Positions 33,927 through 41,322 are shown, counted from the first letter of the stretch. The stretch: DNA of 64,000 nt from Streptomyces cyaneofuscatus (GCF_000718135.1 NZ_JOEM01000002.1:124001-188000), one strand, 5' to 3'. The notes: a model not told the origin generated them from the letters alone. Translations and numbers: made by a program.

Positions 33927-34832
33927 ATGGAACTGCGCCACCTGAACGCCTTCCTCGCCGTGGCCGAGGAGCTGCACTTTGGCCGGGCCGCCAAGCGGCT
34001 CCAGATGGCCCAGCCGCCGCTGAGCCAGCAGATCCGCCAGCTGGAGAGGGAGCTCGGCGTCCAGCTCTTCCACCGCAACACCCGCTCGGTCCGGCTCACC
34101 AGCGCGGGGGAGTCCTTCCTCGAACCCGTACGGACCGTCCTCGACGACCTGGACACCGCCGTACGGGCCGCGAGATCGGCGGGGATCGGCGAGTTGGGCC
34201 GGGTCACCATCGGCTTCGCCGGAGCCTCCAGCCACGAGACGCTGCCCCAGCTCACCCGCGCCGTCCGCGCCGCCCACCCCGGGCTCGAACTCGTCATGAC
34301 CGGCCAGACGTACGCCAACACCGCCCTGGCCCGGGTCGCTGACGGCTCGCTCGACCTCGGCTTCGTCCGGCTGCCGGTGACCCGGCCCGGCGTCGCCCAC
34401 CGGGTGATCGACGAGGAGGAGCTGGTCTGCGCCCTGCCCTCCGACCACCCGCTCGCCCGGCGGGAGGCCGTCCCGCTCGACGTCCTCGCCGGCGAACCCT
34501 TCGTCTCCTTCCCCGCCAACTCCGGCTCCACCGTCCGCGACGCCATGACCGAGGCCTGCGAGAGCGCCGGGTTCACCCCGCGCGTCGTCCAGGAGGCCCC
34601 CGACTCGTACACGATCCTGGCCCTGGTCGCCGCCGGGGTCGGCGTCACCCTCACGGTCACCTCCGTCCAGCACATCCAGCAGAACGGCCTGGTCTACCGC
34701 CCGCTCGCCGGCCCTCCCATCCGCCTCCGCGCCGCCCTCGCCTGGCGCACCGACAACCCCTCCGCCGCCCTGCGCGCGGTACTCGCCGTAGCGGAGGACG
34801 CCCTGCCGACACCCGTACGCCACCCCGATTAG
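33927..34832 (+). CDS. LysR-family transcriptional regulator
   Basis: A 301-residue activator of the BenM/CatR type. The N-terminal helix-turn-helix is LNAFLAVAEELHFGRAAKRL plus AQPPLSQQIRQLERELG. Effector-binding domains follow (GRVTIGFAGASSHETLPQL onward). ATG 33927 is chosen because AGGAG at 33915-33919 gives 7-nt spacing; ATG 33921 would leave only one base. It sits between two operons with matching operator-like 14-mers, so it probably controls both. An aromatic-pathway intermediate is a likely effector by family. Confidence 0.93.
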   Translation: MELRHLNAFLAVAEELHFGRAAKRLQMAQPPLSQQIRQLERELGVQLFHRNTRSVRLTSAGESFLEPVRTVLDDLDTAVRAARSAGIGELGRVTIGFAGASSHETLPQLTRAVRAAHPGLELVMTGQTYANTALARVADGSLDLGFVRLPVTRPGVAHRVIDEEELVCALPSDHPLARREAVPLDVLAGEPFVSFPANSGSTVRDAMTEACESAGFTPRVVQEAPDSYTILALVAAGVGVTLTVTSVQHIQQNGLVYRPLAGPPIRLRAALAWRTDNPSAALRAVLAVAEDALPTPVRHPD

Positions 34833-34859
34833 GACGCACAGCCTCTCAAATCGCCGCAC

Positions 34860-34873
34860 ATTCGATATTGGAC
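34860..34873 (+). promoter_or_regulatory. Candidate LysR operator or promoter element before the thiolase
   Basis: ATTCGATATTGGAC, identical at 13 of 14 positions to the element before catI (33881-33894) and in the same orientation relative to its gene. It begins 28 nt after the LysR stop and about 100 nt before the thiolase start. Confidence 0.6.
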
Positions 34874-34960
34874 CGACTCAGTGACCGGATGCGAAGGTCA
34901 CTACCACCGCCCGCACGCACCCGCGCGTACCGCCACCACCGCCCCCGGAAAGGCCCCGCC

Positions 34961-36181
34961 GTGCCGCTCGAAGTCGTCATCTGCGAACCGCTGCGCACCC
35001 CCATCGGCCGCTTCGGCGGAGCGTTCGCGCAGCAGACACCGGCCTCGCTCGCCGCGCACGTCATCGCCGAGGTCGTCGCCCGCACGGGCGTCGACCCCGA
35101 CCGGGTCGACGAGGTGATCCTCGGCCACGCCTACCCGTCCAGCGAGGCCCCCGCCATCGGCCGGGTCGCCGCCCTGGACGCCGGGCTGCCCGCCACCGTC
35201 ACCGGCACCCAGATCGACCGCCGCTGCGGCTCAGGCCTCCAGGCGGTCCTGGACGCGGCCATGCAGATCCAGGCCGGGTTCAGCGAGGTCGTCATCGCGG
35301 GCGGGGTCGACGTCATGAGCGCCGCGCCCTACTACACCCACGTCGGACGCTGGGGCATCAAGGGCCCCGGCCTCCAGCTCCACGACTCCCTCGCCCGGGG
35401 CCGGGTCACCGCCGGAGGCGTCCACCACCCGGTCCCCGGCGGCATGATCGAGACGGCGGAGAACCTGCGCCGGGAGTACGGGATCAGCCGCGCCGACCAG
35501 GACGCCCTCGCTCTGCGCTCCCAGCAGCGGGCGGCCACCGCCACCGCCGAGGGCCGGTACACGGCGGAGACCGTCCCCGTCACCGTACGCACCCGCAAGG
35601 GCGAGACCACCGTCACCGCCGACGAGCACCCCCGCCCCGACACCACCGCCGAACAACTCGCCGCGCTCCGACCGGTGATGGTCAAGTCCGACCCGGACGC
35701 CACCGTCACGGCGGGCAACGCCAGCGGCCAGAACGACGCGGCCGCCGCCTGCCTGGTCACCAGCGCCGAGACCGCCGAACGCCTCGGCCTCACCCCGCTC
35801 GTCCGCCTCGTCTCCTGCGCCCGCGCGGGCGTCCCCGCCGCCACCATGGGCATCGCCCCCGTCACCGCCACCCGTACGGCACTGGACCGGGCCGGCCTCA
35901 CCCTCGCCGACCTCGACCTGATCGAGCTGAACGAGGCGTTCGCCGCCCAGGTCCTCGCCTGCACCCGGGAGCTGGGCCTCGGCGCCACCGACCACGAGCA
36001 GCGGATCAACGTCAACGGCTCGGGCATCTCGCTGGGCCACCCGGTCGGCGCCACCGGAGCCCGGATCCTCGCCACCCTCACCCGCGAACTCCACCGCCGC
36101 GAAGGCCGCTACGGACTGGAGACGATGTGCATCGGCGGCGGCCAGGCCCTCGCCGCCGTCTTCGAAAGGGTCACGCCGTGA
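34961..36181 (+). CDS. Thiolase, probable 3-oxoadipyl-CoA or acetyl-CoA C-acyltransferase
   Basis: It cleaves a 3-oxoacyl-CoA with CoA. The 406-residue protein has the acylated Cys in DRRCGSGLQAVLDAAMQI. The active-site His is in NGSGISLGHPVGATGAR, and the second Cys in ETMCIGGGQALA. NEAFAAQVLA is the family Asn-Glu block. GTG 34961 has GGAAAGG at 34947-34953, which overrules the upstream in-frame ATG 34868. Context with catI/catJ and a LysR site suggests the beta-ketoadipate route (PcaF role), but general acetyl-CoA acetyltransferase activity is possible. The stop overlaps the convergent monooxygenase gene by 11 bp. Confidence 0.9.
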   Translation: MPLEVVICEPLRTPIGRFGGAFAQQTPASLAAHVIAEVVARTGVDPDRVDEVILGHAYPSSEAPAIGRVAALDAGLPATVTGTQIDRRCGSGLQAVLDAAMQIQAGFSEVVIAGGVDVMSAAPYYTHVGRWGIKGPGLQLHDSLARGRVTAGGVHHPVPGGMIETAENLRREYGISRADQDALALRSQQRAATATAEGRYTAETVPVTVRTRKGETTVTADEHPRPDTTAEQLAALRPVMVKSDPDATVTAGNASGQNDAAAACLVTSAETAERLGLTPLVRLVSCARAGVPAATMGIAPVTATRTALDRAGLTLADLDLIELNEAFAAQVLACTRELGLGATDHEQRINVNGSGISLGHPVGATGARILATLTRELHRREGRYGLETMCIGGGQALAAVFERVTP

Positions 36182-37367
36182 CACCGGCCCCCGGCTGCTC
36201 GTACAGGTAGTGCCGCGTCCCCGCCAGCACCCCGCGGAACCAGACGTCCACCTCCTCCTGCCCCATGGCCGCCCAGTCGGGGGTCTCCTCCACCTGCGCC
36301 CGGCCCATGCGACGCCCCAGCGCCACCAGGTGGGCGCCCGCCGCCGTACGTTCGTCCGCGTACCGCTCCAGCGCCGCGGCGGGCGTCGGCCCCTCGCGCA
36401 GCACCCGCTCCAGGCAGAGCGCGTCCTGCAACGCCTTGACCGCACCGCTGGCCGTGTGCGGCCGGCTCACCCCGGCCGCGTCCCCGGCGAGCAGCAGCGG
36501 AGCCCGGGCGGCCCGGGGGACCTGGACATCGGCGACCGGATGGCAGGCCGTCGTCCGGTGCGTGCCGTGGCCGACGATCTCCGCCCACGCCGCTGGGAAG
36601 TGTTCCTTCGCCAACTCGCTTACGTACGGCCCCGGATCGGCGTCCGCGGACGAGGCGGCGGGCGGCCTGCCGTAGATGGCGTACGCGAGCGACCGGTCAC
36701 CGGCTCCGGGGATCAGATAGAAGATCCCGTGCCCGCCCGGGAACCCCAGCGTCACCCACGCCCCGCGCAGCAGCTCCAGCTCCCGGGGATGGTCCGCCAG
36801 CGCGCTCAGCGGAATCGCCCCGCGCCAGACCAGGTAGCCGGCCGGTTCCGGAGTCAACCCCGGAGCGAGCAACTGCCGGGTGTGCGAGGCGTGTCCGTCG
36901 GCCCCGACCACGATGTCGTACCGCTCCGCACCCCGCGCGGTGGTGACCACCGCCCGCCCGTCGGGGCCCTCGCCGACCGAGGTGACGGGCTCTCCCCGCA
37001 GATACCGCACCGCACCCGCACCCGCGCTCGCGCGTAACGACCGCCACAGCAGACCCCAGTTGCACGGCGTCACGGGGGAGGACTGGCGGGCCAGCTCCCG
37101 CGCCGAACGTCCACCCGGCTCCCGGGTCAGCCAGACCCGCGTCGCCACCGGAGCCGTCTCCATCCGCGCGTCCAGATAGCCGGATGCGACCAGCTCCCGG
37201 TGGAGCGGCGGCGGGATCACGATGCCGAACCCCCGGTCCTGGAGCTCGGCGCCGCTCCGCTCGTACACGGTGACGTCCGCCCCGGCCCGGGAGCCCGCGA
37301 CGGCGGCCGCGCACCCGGCGATGCTGCCGCCGATCACGCCGATACGTAACGCTGCTGCTGCTGCCAT
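36171..37367 (-). CDS. FAD-dependent monooxygenase (PheA/TfdB-like fold)
   Basis: A 398-residue flavoprotein hydroxylase. It has the GXGXXG-type start (RIGVIGGSIAGCAAAVAGSR), the middle DG motif (DIVVGADGHASHTRQ) and the late GD motif (LLLAGDAAGVSRPHTASG). These three are the fingerprint of group A aromatic hydroxylases. A hydroxylated aromatic would feed the neighbouring CoA-transferase and thiolase, but the substrate is unknown. It is convergent with the thiolase gene, so it is not in that operon. Confidence 0.88.
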   Translation of the reverse strand: MAAAAALRIGVIGGSIAGCAAAVAGSRAGADVTVYERSGAELQDRGFGIVIPPPLHRELVASGYLDARMETAPVATRVWLTREPGGRSARELARQSSPVTPCNWGLLWRSLRASAGAGAVRYLRGEPVTSVGEGPDGRAVVTTARGAERYDIVVGADGHASHTRQLLAPGLTPEPAGYLVWRGAIPLSALADHPRELELLRGAWVTLGFPGGHGIFYLIPGAGDRSLAYAIYGRPPAASSADADPGPYVSELAKEHFPAAWAEIVGHGTHRTTACHPVADVQVPRAARAPLLLAGDAAGVSRPHTASGAVKALQDALCLERVLREGPTPAAALERYADERTAAGAHLVALGRRMGRAQVEETPDWAAMGQEEVDVWFRGVLAGTRHYLYEQPGAGVTA

Positions 37368-37430
37368 GCTCCGACCCCTTTCCCATGCCCTGCGTCCCTC
37401 GGCGTCGCACCCCGCTTCCGGGCGCGCGAA

Positions 37431-37468
37431 AGGTCCGGCCGGACAGTCCCCGCTGTCCGGCCGGACCT
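37431..37468 (-). terminator. Perfect 16-bp hairpin after the long chaplin gene
   Basis: AGGTCCGGCCGGACAG (37431-37446) pairs perfectly with 37453-37468 across a 6-base loop. It lies 22 nt beyond the long chaplin stop and upstream of the monooxygenase start, so it probably terminates the chaplin transcript. Confidence 0.8.
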
Positions 37469-37489
37469 CGTCTCCGCGGCGGGTGGGTA

Positions 37490-38419
37490 TCAGTCCCGCG
37501 CGTTACGGGTGCGGCGCATCAGCACCGACCCGCCCAGCAGCAGCGCGGCGCTCGCACCGGCCGCCAGGCCGAGACCGGCCGCACCGGTGTCGGCCAGGCC
37601 CGGGGTCCCGGAGCCGGGGGTGTGCGTACCCGGAGTGTTCGGACCGGGGTTGTTCGATCCGGGGGTGTCGGTGGGCGGCTGCTCGGCCGGGGGCTCGTCG
37701 ACCGGCGGCTCGTCGACGGGCGGCTCCTGGGTCGGCGGCTCGTCGACCGGGGGCTCCTCCGTGGGCGGCTCGTCCACCGGCGGCTCTTCGGTCGGGGGCT
37801 CGTCGACCGGGGGCTCCTCGGTGGGGGGCTCCTCGGTCGGGGGCTCCTCCGTGGGCGGCTCTTCGGTGGGCGGCTCCTCCGTGGGGGGCTCCTCGGTCGG
37901 GGGCTCCTCCGTGGGCGGCTCCTCGCCCGGCGGCTCGGTGGGCGGGTACTCGTCCTTCGGGCCGCTCACGTTCGCGCACTTGTTGCCGAAGACCGGGTTG
38001 AGCGCGCCGACCACGTTCACGGTGTTGCCGCACACGTTCAACGGCACGTGGACCGGGGCCTGCACGAGGTTGCCCGAGAGCACCCCGGGGGAGCCGACCG
38101 CCGCGCCCTCGGCACTGGCACCGCCCGTGCGGTTACCGCCCTGACCGTTCCCGTAACCGTCGTCGTGGCCGCTGGAGCTCACGTTCGCGCAGGAGTTGCC
38201 GAACGCGGGGTTCAACAGGGCGATCACATTGACGGTGTTGCCGCACGCGTTGACCGGGATGTGCACCGGCGCCTGCACGGCATTGCCCGAACCGACCCCC
38301 GGCGAACCGACGGCAGCGCCCTCGGCCGAGGAGTCGGCGTGCGCCGCGCCGCCGGCCGCGGCCAGGAGGCCCGACGCGGCCGCCATGACGATCATGCTTT
38401 TATTCAAGGCCTGTCGCAT
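37490..38419 (-). CDS. Long chaplin with sortase anchor (ChpA/B/C type)
   Basis: A cell-wall-anchored amphipathic surface protein that helps aerial hyphae emerge. The 309-residue precursor has a signal peptide ending GGAAHA. Chaplin domain 1 follows (GSPGVGSGNAVQAPVHIPVN with CGNTVNVIALLNPAFGN), then a Gly/Asn/Asp spacer and chaplin domain 2 (VLSGNLVQAPVHVPLNVCGN onward). Next come a long PPTEEP/PPVDEP repeat and PG-rich spacer, the LADTG sortase signal, a hydrophobic helix and a basic tail. Each chaplin domain keeps its two cysteines. ATG 38419 follows GGAAGGG. A 27-bp promoter-like element lies about 150 nt upstream. Confidence 0.95.
   Translation of the reverse strand: MRQALNKSMIVMAAASGLLAAAGGAAHADSSAEGAAVGSPGVGSGNAVQAPVHIPVNACGNTVNVIALLNPAFGNSCANVSSSGHDDGYGNGQGGNRTGGASAEGAAVGSPGVLSGNLVQAPVHVPLNVCGNTVNVVGALNPVFGNKCANVSGPKDEYPPTEPPGEEPPTEEPPTEEPPTEEPPTEEPPTEEPPTEEPPTEEPPVDEPPTEEPPVDEPPTEEPPVDEPPTQEPPVDEPPVDEPPAEQPPTDTPGSNNPGPNTPGTHTPGSGTPGLADTGAAGLGLAAGASAALLLGGSVLMRRTRNARD
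37680..37945. repeat. Tandem coding repeat for PPTEEP/PPVDEP units in the long chaplin
   Basis: About 15 units of 15 bases encode EEPPT, with VDEPP and TQEPP variants toward the C-terminal side. The run forms an extended acidic-proline spacer between the chaplin domains and the anchor. Near-identical units are prone to length change by slippage and to assembly error. Confidence 0.9.
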
Positions 38420-38567
38420 TACTTGCCCTTCCTTAGGACATTCGCGAAACATTCGCGTGGGTGCTTCGCGCGAGGAGCCGTCGGGTGGCGCCGCTGTCGT
38501 GACGGACCCCCGGATCCCCGCGGGAAGCCATGGTGAAAGTCGATACACGCGCGCTGGACGATTGCCC

Positions 38568-38594
38568 TAACGATCGAAGGCCGGGCGGGAAACT
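38568..38594 (-). promoter_or_regulatory. AGTTTC-N16-CGTTA promoter-like element of the long chaplin
   Basis: On the minus strand AGTTTC (38594-38589) is followed after 16 bases by CGTTA (38572-38568). Spacing and -10 half resemble the sigma-BldN consensus as I recall it (CGTAAC-N16-CGTTGA). The same element precedes two other genes of the cluster. Confidence 0.65.
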
Positions 38595-38927
38595 TGGGTC
38601 GCCGTGGAAATTGTGTAATCACCCGAACGGATGGATTGGATGAACCGTCCCCTGACCCCGCCGCTGTTGAAGGGAAACGATTCAGCCCCAACTTTCTGTT
38701 CGGTGAACGGTGTTGACCTCGCCAGGGGCGGTGCGGCGATGGGTGCGGGGTGAGCGGGTGGCCGGCGCAGGTCGACCCGTTCGGGCGAACGCGCGAGATG
38801 CCGCGTACGCAATTTCTTCACGAACACATGGCCGTGCGAACAGAGGCAGTGTTAGAGGCGCGCGCGGGTGCGGGCCGGTCGCACTCCCGCGCAGTACGCC
38901 CCCGTGCCCGGCATTCGGGTGAATGCA

Positions 38928-38955
38928 CGGAACCAAACACCCGGCACCGAGTTGA
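38928..38955 (+). promoter_or_regulatory. CGGAAC-N16-AGTTGA promoter-like element of the first rodlin
   Basis: CGGAAC (38928-38933) and AGTTGA (38950-38955) are 16 bases apart, each one base off the sigma-BldN consensus I recall. The GTTGATCAG around the -10 recurs before the third rodlin. The leader to the start codon would be about 40 nt. Confidence 0.6.
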
Positions 38956-39000
38956 TCAGGGCGCTCCGCCACGGGGCGACCGGTACGAGAAGGGTTAATC

Positions 39001-39402
39001 GTGATCAAGAAGGTTCTGGCTACGGGCGCTGTCGCTGCCTCCATCCTCGGGCTCGGCTCGACGCAGGCCATGGCGATCGCCAACGATGGCGGCACCACGA
39101 CGGTCAACGGCAACGGCGCTTCGCAGTCGTACGGCAACTCCGAGACCCACGGTGACTGGAGCCCGCAGTTCGCGCTGATCCAGGGCTCGCTCAACAAGCC
39201 CTGCATCGCCCTGCCGGCCAAGGCCAACCTCGGCTCGCTCATCGGCCTCGTGCCGATCACGGTCCAGGACATCAACGTCCTGTCCTCGCCGCAGAACCAG
39301 CAGTGCACCGAGAACTCCACCCAGGCCAAGGGTGACGAGGCCCTGTCGCACATCCTGGAGGACATCCCGATCCTCTCCGGCAACGGCACCGGCAACGGCT
39401 GA
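39001..39402 (+). CDS. Rodlin, first copy (RdlA/RdlB family)
   Basis: A secreted surface protein that organises chaplin fibrils into the rodlet layer of aerial hyphae and spores. The 133-residue precursor has a signal peptide ending STQAMA. The mature part shows the rodlin blocks [54 protein letters not shown] and [15 protein letters not shown]. Two cysteines are present. GTG 39001 follows GAGAAGGG at 6-nt spacing. A terminator follows. Its mature region is almost identical to that of the second copy. Confidence 0.95.
   Translation: MIKKVLATGAVAASILGLGSTQAMAIANDGGTTTVNGNGASQSYGNSETHGDWSPQFALIQGSLNKPCIALPAKANLGSLIGLVPITVQDINVLSSPQNQQCTENSTQAKGDEALSHILEDIPILSGNGTGNG
39131..39351. repeat. Near-identical rodlin segment, duplicated at 40656-40876
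   Basis: Over 221 bases this segment and the one 1,525 bp downstream differ at only three positions, and alignment is gap-free to the stop codons. The third rodlin shares only shorter identical blocks. Silent sites are as conserved as coding ones, which points to recent duplication or gene conversion. Confidence 0.9.
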
Positions 39403-39419
39403 TCAGCAGCCGCTCTACT

Positions 39420-39464
39420 CGGGCCCGGGCCATCGGCGTTCCTCCACCGAGCGGCCCGGGCCCG
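39420..39464 (+). terminator. Hairpin terminator after the first rodlin
   Basis: CGGGCCCGGGCC (39420-39431) pairs perfectly with GGCCCGGGCCCG (39453-39464), 18 nt after the stop. It isolates the first rodlin from the short chaplin. Confidence 0.8.
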
Positions 39465-39580
39465 TTGCTCTCCCGGGAATGCGGCATCGTTTCTTCAGCC
39501 TTTTTCGCCGCATTCCCTGCCGTACGCCTCCATGGCCGTTGCGGCATTCGGGCGGATATCTGGAAATCCGCCCGTGGAAC

Positions 39581-39607
39581 AGTTTCGAACCCGGATGTTC
39601 ATCGTTA
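39581..39607 (+). promoter_or_regulatory. AGTTTC-N16-CGTTA promoter-like element of the short chaplin
   Basis: AGTTTC (39581-39586), 16 bases, CGTTA (39603-39607). It is the same element as before the long chaplin and the 96-residue protein, with about 95 nt to the start codon. Confidence 0.65.
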
Positions 39608-39705
39608 CGTAGGACAGCGCCGGAGTCCCGAGCGATCAGGATCTGCTCGGGCGGGCACGACAGTCGTGACCGCACCGGACTCCGCCGAGGAAAGGGACAA
39701 AAAAA

Positions 39706-39939
39706 GTGAAGTACACCAAGGTTGCCGCAGTCGCCGCCGGAACGCTCATGGCGATGGGTGCCGCTGCGCCGGCCATGGCCGACTCGGGTGCCGAGGCCAT
39801 CGCCGCGGGCTCCCCGGGCGTGCTGTCCGGCAACATCGTGCAGGTCCCGGTGCACATCCCGGTCAACGTCTGCGGTAACACCGTCAACGTGATCGGCCTG
39901 CTGAACCCGGCCTTCGGCAACACCTGCATCAACGCGTGA
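39706..39939 (+). CDS. Short chaplin (ChpD-H type)
   Basis: A small secreted amphipathic protein that assembles into amyloid-like fibrils on aerial hyphae. The 77-residue precursor has a signal peptide ending APAMA. One chaplin domain follows (GSPGVLSGNIVQVPVHIPVN, then CGNTVNVIGLLNPAFGNTC) with both cysteines, which separates it from the Cys-less ChpE. It has no anchor. GTG 39706 follows GGAAAGGG. Gene order, long chaplin, short chaplin and rodlins, resembles the chpA-chpD-rdl region I recall in S. coelicolor. Its signal peptide closely resembles that of the 40158 gene. Confidence 0.95.
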   Translation: MKYTKVAAVAAGTLMAMGAAAPAMADSGAEAIAAGSPGVLSGNIVQVPVHIPVNVCGNTVNVIGLLNPAFGNTCINA

Positions 39940-39943
39940 ACAA

Positions 39944-39972
39944 CCGGTCCGGGCTTTCGAGGCCCGGACCGG
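39944..39972 (+). terminator. Hairpin terminator after the short chaplin
   Basis: CCGGTCCGGGC (39944-39954) pairs perfectly with GCCCGGACCGG (39962-39972) around a 7-base loop, 4 nt after the stop codon. Confidence 0.85.
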
Positions 39973-40033
39973 CCAGGCCCCGGACGGCATCGGCCGCCCG
40001 GGGCCTTTGCGTCGGAGAAAGTCGCACGGGCGC

Positions 40034-40060
40034 AGTTTCCCGTACGCGGCCTGATCGTTA
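40034..40060 (+). promoter_or_regulatory. AGTTTC-N16-CGTTA promoter-like element of the 96-residue protein gene
   Basis: AGTTTC (40034-40039), 16 bases, CGTTA (40056-40060). This matches the two chaplin promoter elements exactly in both boxes and spacing. The leader would be about 90 nt, as for the short chaplin. Confidence 0.65.
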
Positions 40061-40157
40061 TCCCTGAGGAAAGCGGCAGAAGTCACAGGTAAAGAATGCT
40101 TGTGTGCGGCACGGAGACGTGACCGAAGCAGACGCCGCGCAGAAGGGAACCAGAAAA

Positions 40158-40448
40158 GTGAAGTACGCGAAGACCGCCGCACTCGTTGTCGGTTCCGTGG
40201 CTGCCCTGGGAACGGCCGCCCCCGCCTTCGCCGTTACTACCCCCACGGCCCCCAGCTTCAGCCTCGACAGCGGCCTCAACCAGGTGATGGCCAGTGCCCC
40301 GCAGGTCGTCGACCCGGTCGTTGGCGCGGTCGCCGAGACCGCCGAGACGGTCTCCGAGGACGGCACGGTCGGCAAGCTGGCGGGCCAGGCGACGGGTGTG
40401 GCCGAGGGCGCCGCTCCGCTGCTCGGTGGAGTTCCCCTCGGCGGCTGA
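40158..40448 (+). CDS. Secreted 96-residue protein of unknown family in the chaplin/rodlin cluster
   Basis: I do not recognise this protein. It has a signal peptide (VKYAKTAALVVGSVAAL, then GTAAPAFA) very like that of the short chaplin (KYTKVAAVAAGTLMAMGAAAPAMA, split here by alignment). The mature part of about 71 residues has no cysteine and no chaplin domain. It runs SFSLDSGLNQVMASAPQVVD, then an amphipathic, acidic helix-like stretch (AVAETAETVSEDGTVGKLAG), and ends in Gly/Leu/Pro. GTG 40158 follows AGAAGGGA. It has the chaplin-type promoter element, and no terminator separates it from the second rodlin 68 nt later, so the two are probably co-transcribed. A surface or assembly role in aerial growth is inferred. 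Confidence 0.8.
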   Translation: MKYAKTAALVVGSVAALGTAAPAFAVTTPTAPSFSLDSGLNQVMASAPQVVDPVVGAVAETAETVSEDGTVGKLAGQATGVAEGAAPLLGGVPLGG

Positions 40449-40516
40449 CCGCTGTGGCGCGACCGTCCCCCCTGGTTCCTTCCTCGACCCGTATCACTCC
40501 TCAGAAGGGCTCTTTC

Positions 40517-40927
40517 ATGTTCAAGAAGATCATGGCTTCGGCGGCGGTTGCCGTCTCGGTCGTCGGTGTCTCCGCTGCGGCCGCCCCGTCCGCCATGGCG
40601 ATCGCCAACGACGGCGGCACCACCACCGTCAACGGCAACGGCGCCTCGCAGGCCTACGGCAACTCCGAGACCCACGGCGACTGGAGCCCGCAGTTCGCGC
40701 TGATCCAGGGCTCGCTCAACAAGCCCTGCATCGCCCTGCCGGCCAAGGCCAACCTCGGCTCGCTCATCGGCCTGGTGCCGATCTCGGTCCAGGACATCAA
40801 CGTCCTGTCCTCGCCGCAGAACCAGCAGTGCACCGAGAACTCCACCCAGGCCAAGGGTGACGAGGCCCTGTCGCACCTGCTCAACGACATCCCGATCCTC
40901 TCGGGCAACGGTGCCGGCAACAACTGA
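40517..40927 (+). CDS. Rodlin, second copy (RdlA/RdlB family)
   Basis: A 136-residue precursor whose signal peptide ends APSAMA. The mature region matches the first rodlin in length and at nearly every residue; differences include SVQDIN for TVQDIN and HLLND for HILED. Two cysteines are kept. ATG 40517 follows AGAAGGGC. No promoter-like element was found in the 68-nt gap after the 96-residue protein gene, so it probably shares that promoter. A hairpin follows. Confidence 0.95.
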   Translation: MFKKIMASAAVAVSVVGVSAAAAPSAMAIANDGGTTTVNGNGASQAYGNSETHGDWSPQFALIQGSLNKPCIALPAKANLGSLIGLVPISVQDINVLSSPQNQQCTENSTQAKGDEALSHLLNDIPILSGNGAGNN

Positions 40928-40939
40928 GACCGGGTAGCT

Positions 40940-40972
40940 CCGGCCCGCACCGCGTGACCCGCGTGGGGCCGG
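40940..40972 (+). terminator. Hairpin after the second rodlin
   Basis: CCGGCCC (40940-40946) pairs with GGGCCGG (40966-40972), with further partial pairing of CACCGCG and CGCGTG inside. It begins 13 nt after the stop. Confidence 0.65.
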
Positions 40973-41115
40973 TCCATCCGTACGGCGAGTGTTCTTCGCC
41001 GGACCGGACGGACCGGCCCTTCGTCGTATGCCGGCGCCTCCGGACGGGGCACCCGGTTGGGCCGGATGCCGTAGCCCCGGCTGACGATCCGGGCCGGGCC
41101 GGGTAGGGCCTCTGC

Positions 41116-41322
41116 ATGGATCCGTACGACAGTCAGACCTCGCAGAGCGCAGAGCGGTGGCCCGCCCCGGGCGGCACCCCGATCTACGACCGGCTCGTCG
41201 CCGAGTGGCGGGCGGCTGGGCACGACCACCCGTCGGCCGAACCGGGTCAGGAGCCCGCCCCCCGCCGTAGTGGCGGATTCGTACCGGCGGCCCGTACCCC
41301 GGACGACGCCCCCGGCGGCTGA
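41116..41322 (+). CDS. Small conserved-looking protein, 68 residues
   Basis: A short hydrophilic protein with a defined N-terminal part ([20 protein letters not shown]) and a Pro/Arg-rich tail. The [13 protein letters not shown] pattern recalls small streptomycete proteins of unknown role. Codon third positions are GC-rich as in real genes. No signal peptide, membrane segment or ribosome site of note is present. It lies between two rodlins on the same strand. It could be unrelated to them, and I assign no function. Confidence 0.6.
   Translation: MDPYDSQTSQSAERWPAPGGTPIYDRLVAEWRAAGHDHPSAEPGQEPAPRRSGGFVPAARTPDDAPGG

Larger units (their letters stand above)
38420..39000. other. Divergent intergenic region between long chaplin and first rodlin
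   Basis: This is 581 bases with no credible gene. It holds the promoter-like element for the long chaplin (minus strand, 38568-38594) and one for the first rodlin (plus strand, 38928-38955). The middle is less GC-rich than the surroundings (38590-38710), as expected for a regulated promoter region. A TTGACC at 38713-38718 could be a further -35 box on the plus strand. Confidence 0.6.

Noticed and set aside
40104..40157. Longer start (40104) for the secreted 96-residue protein
   Set aside because: The 18 extra residues are charged and would bury the signal peptide; AGAAGGGA fits GTG 40158.
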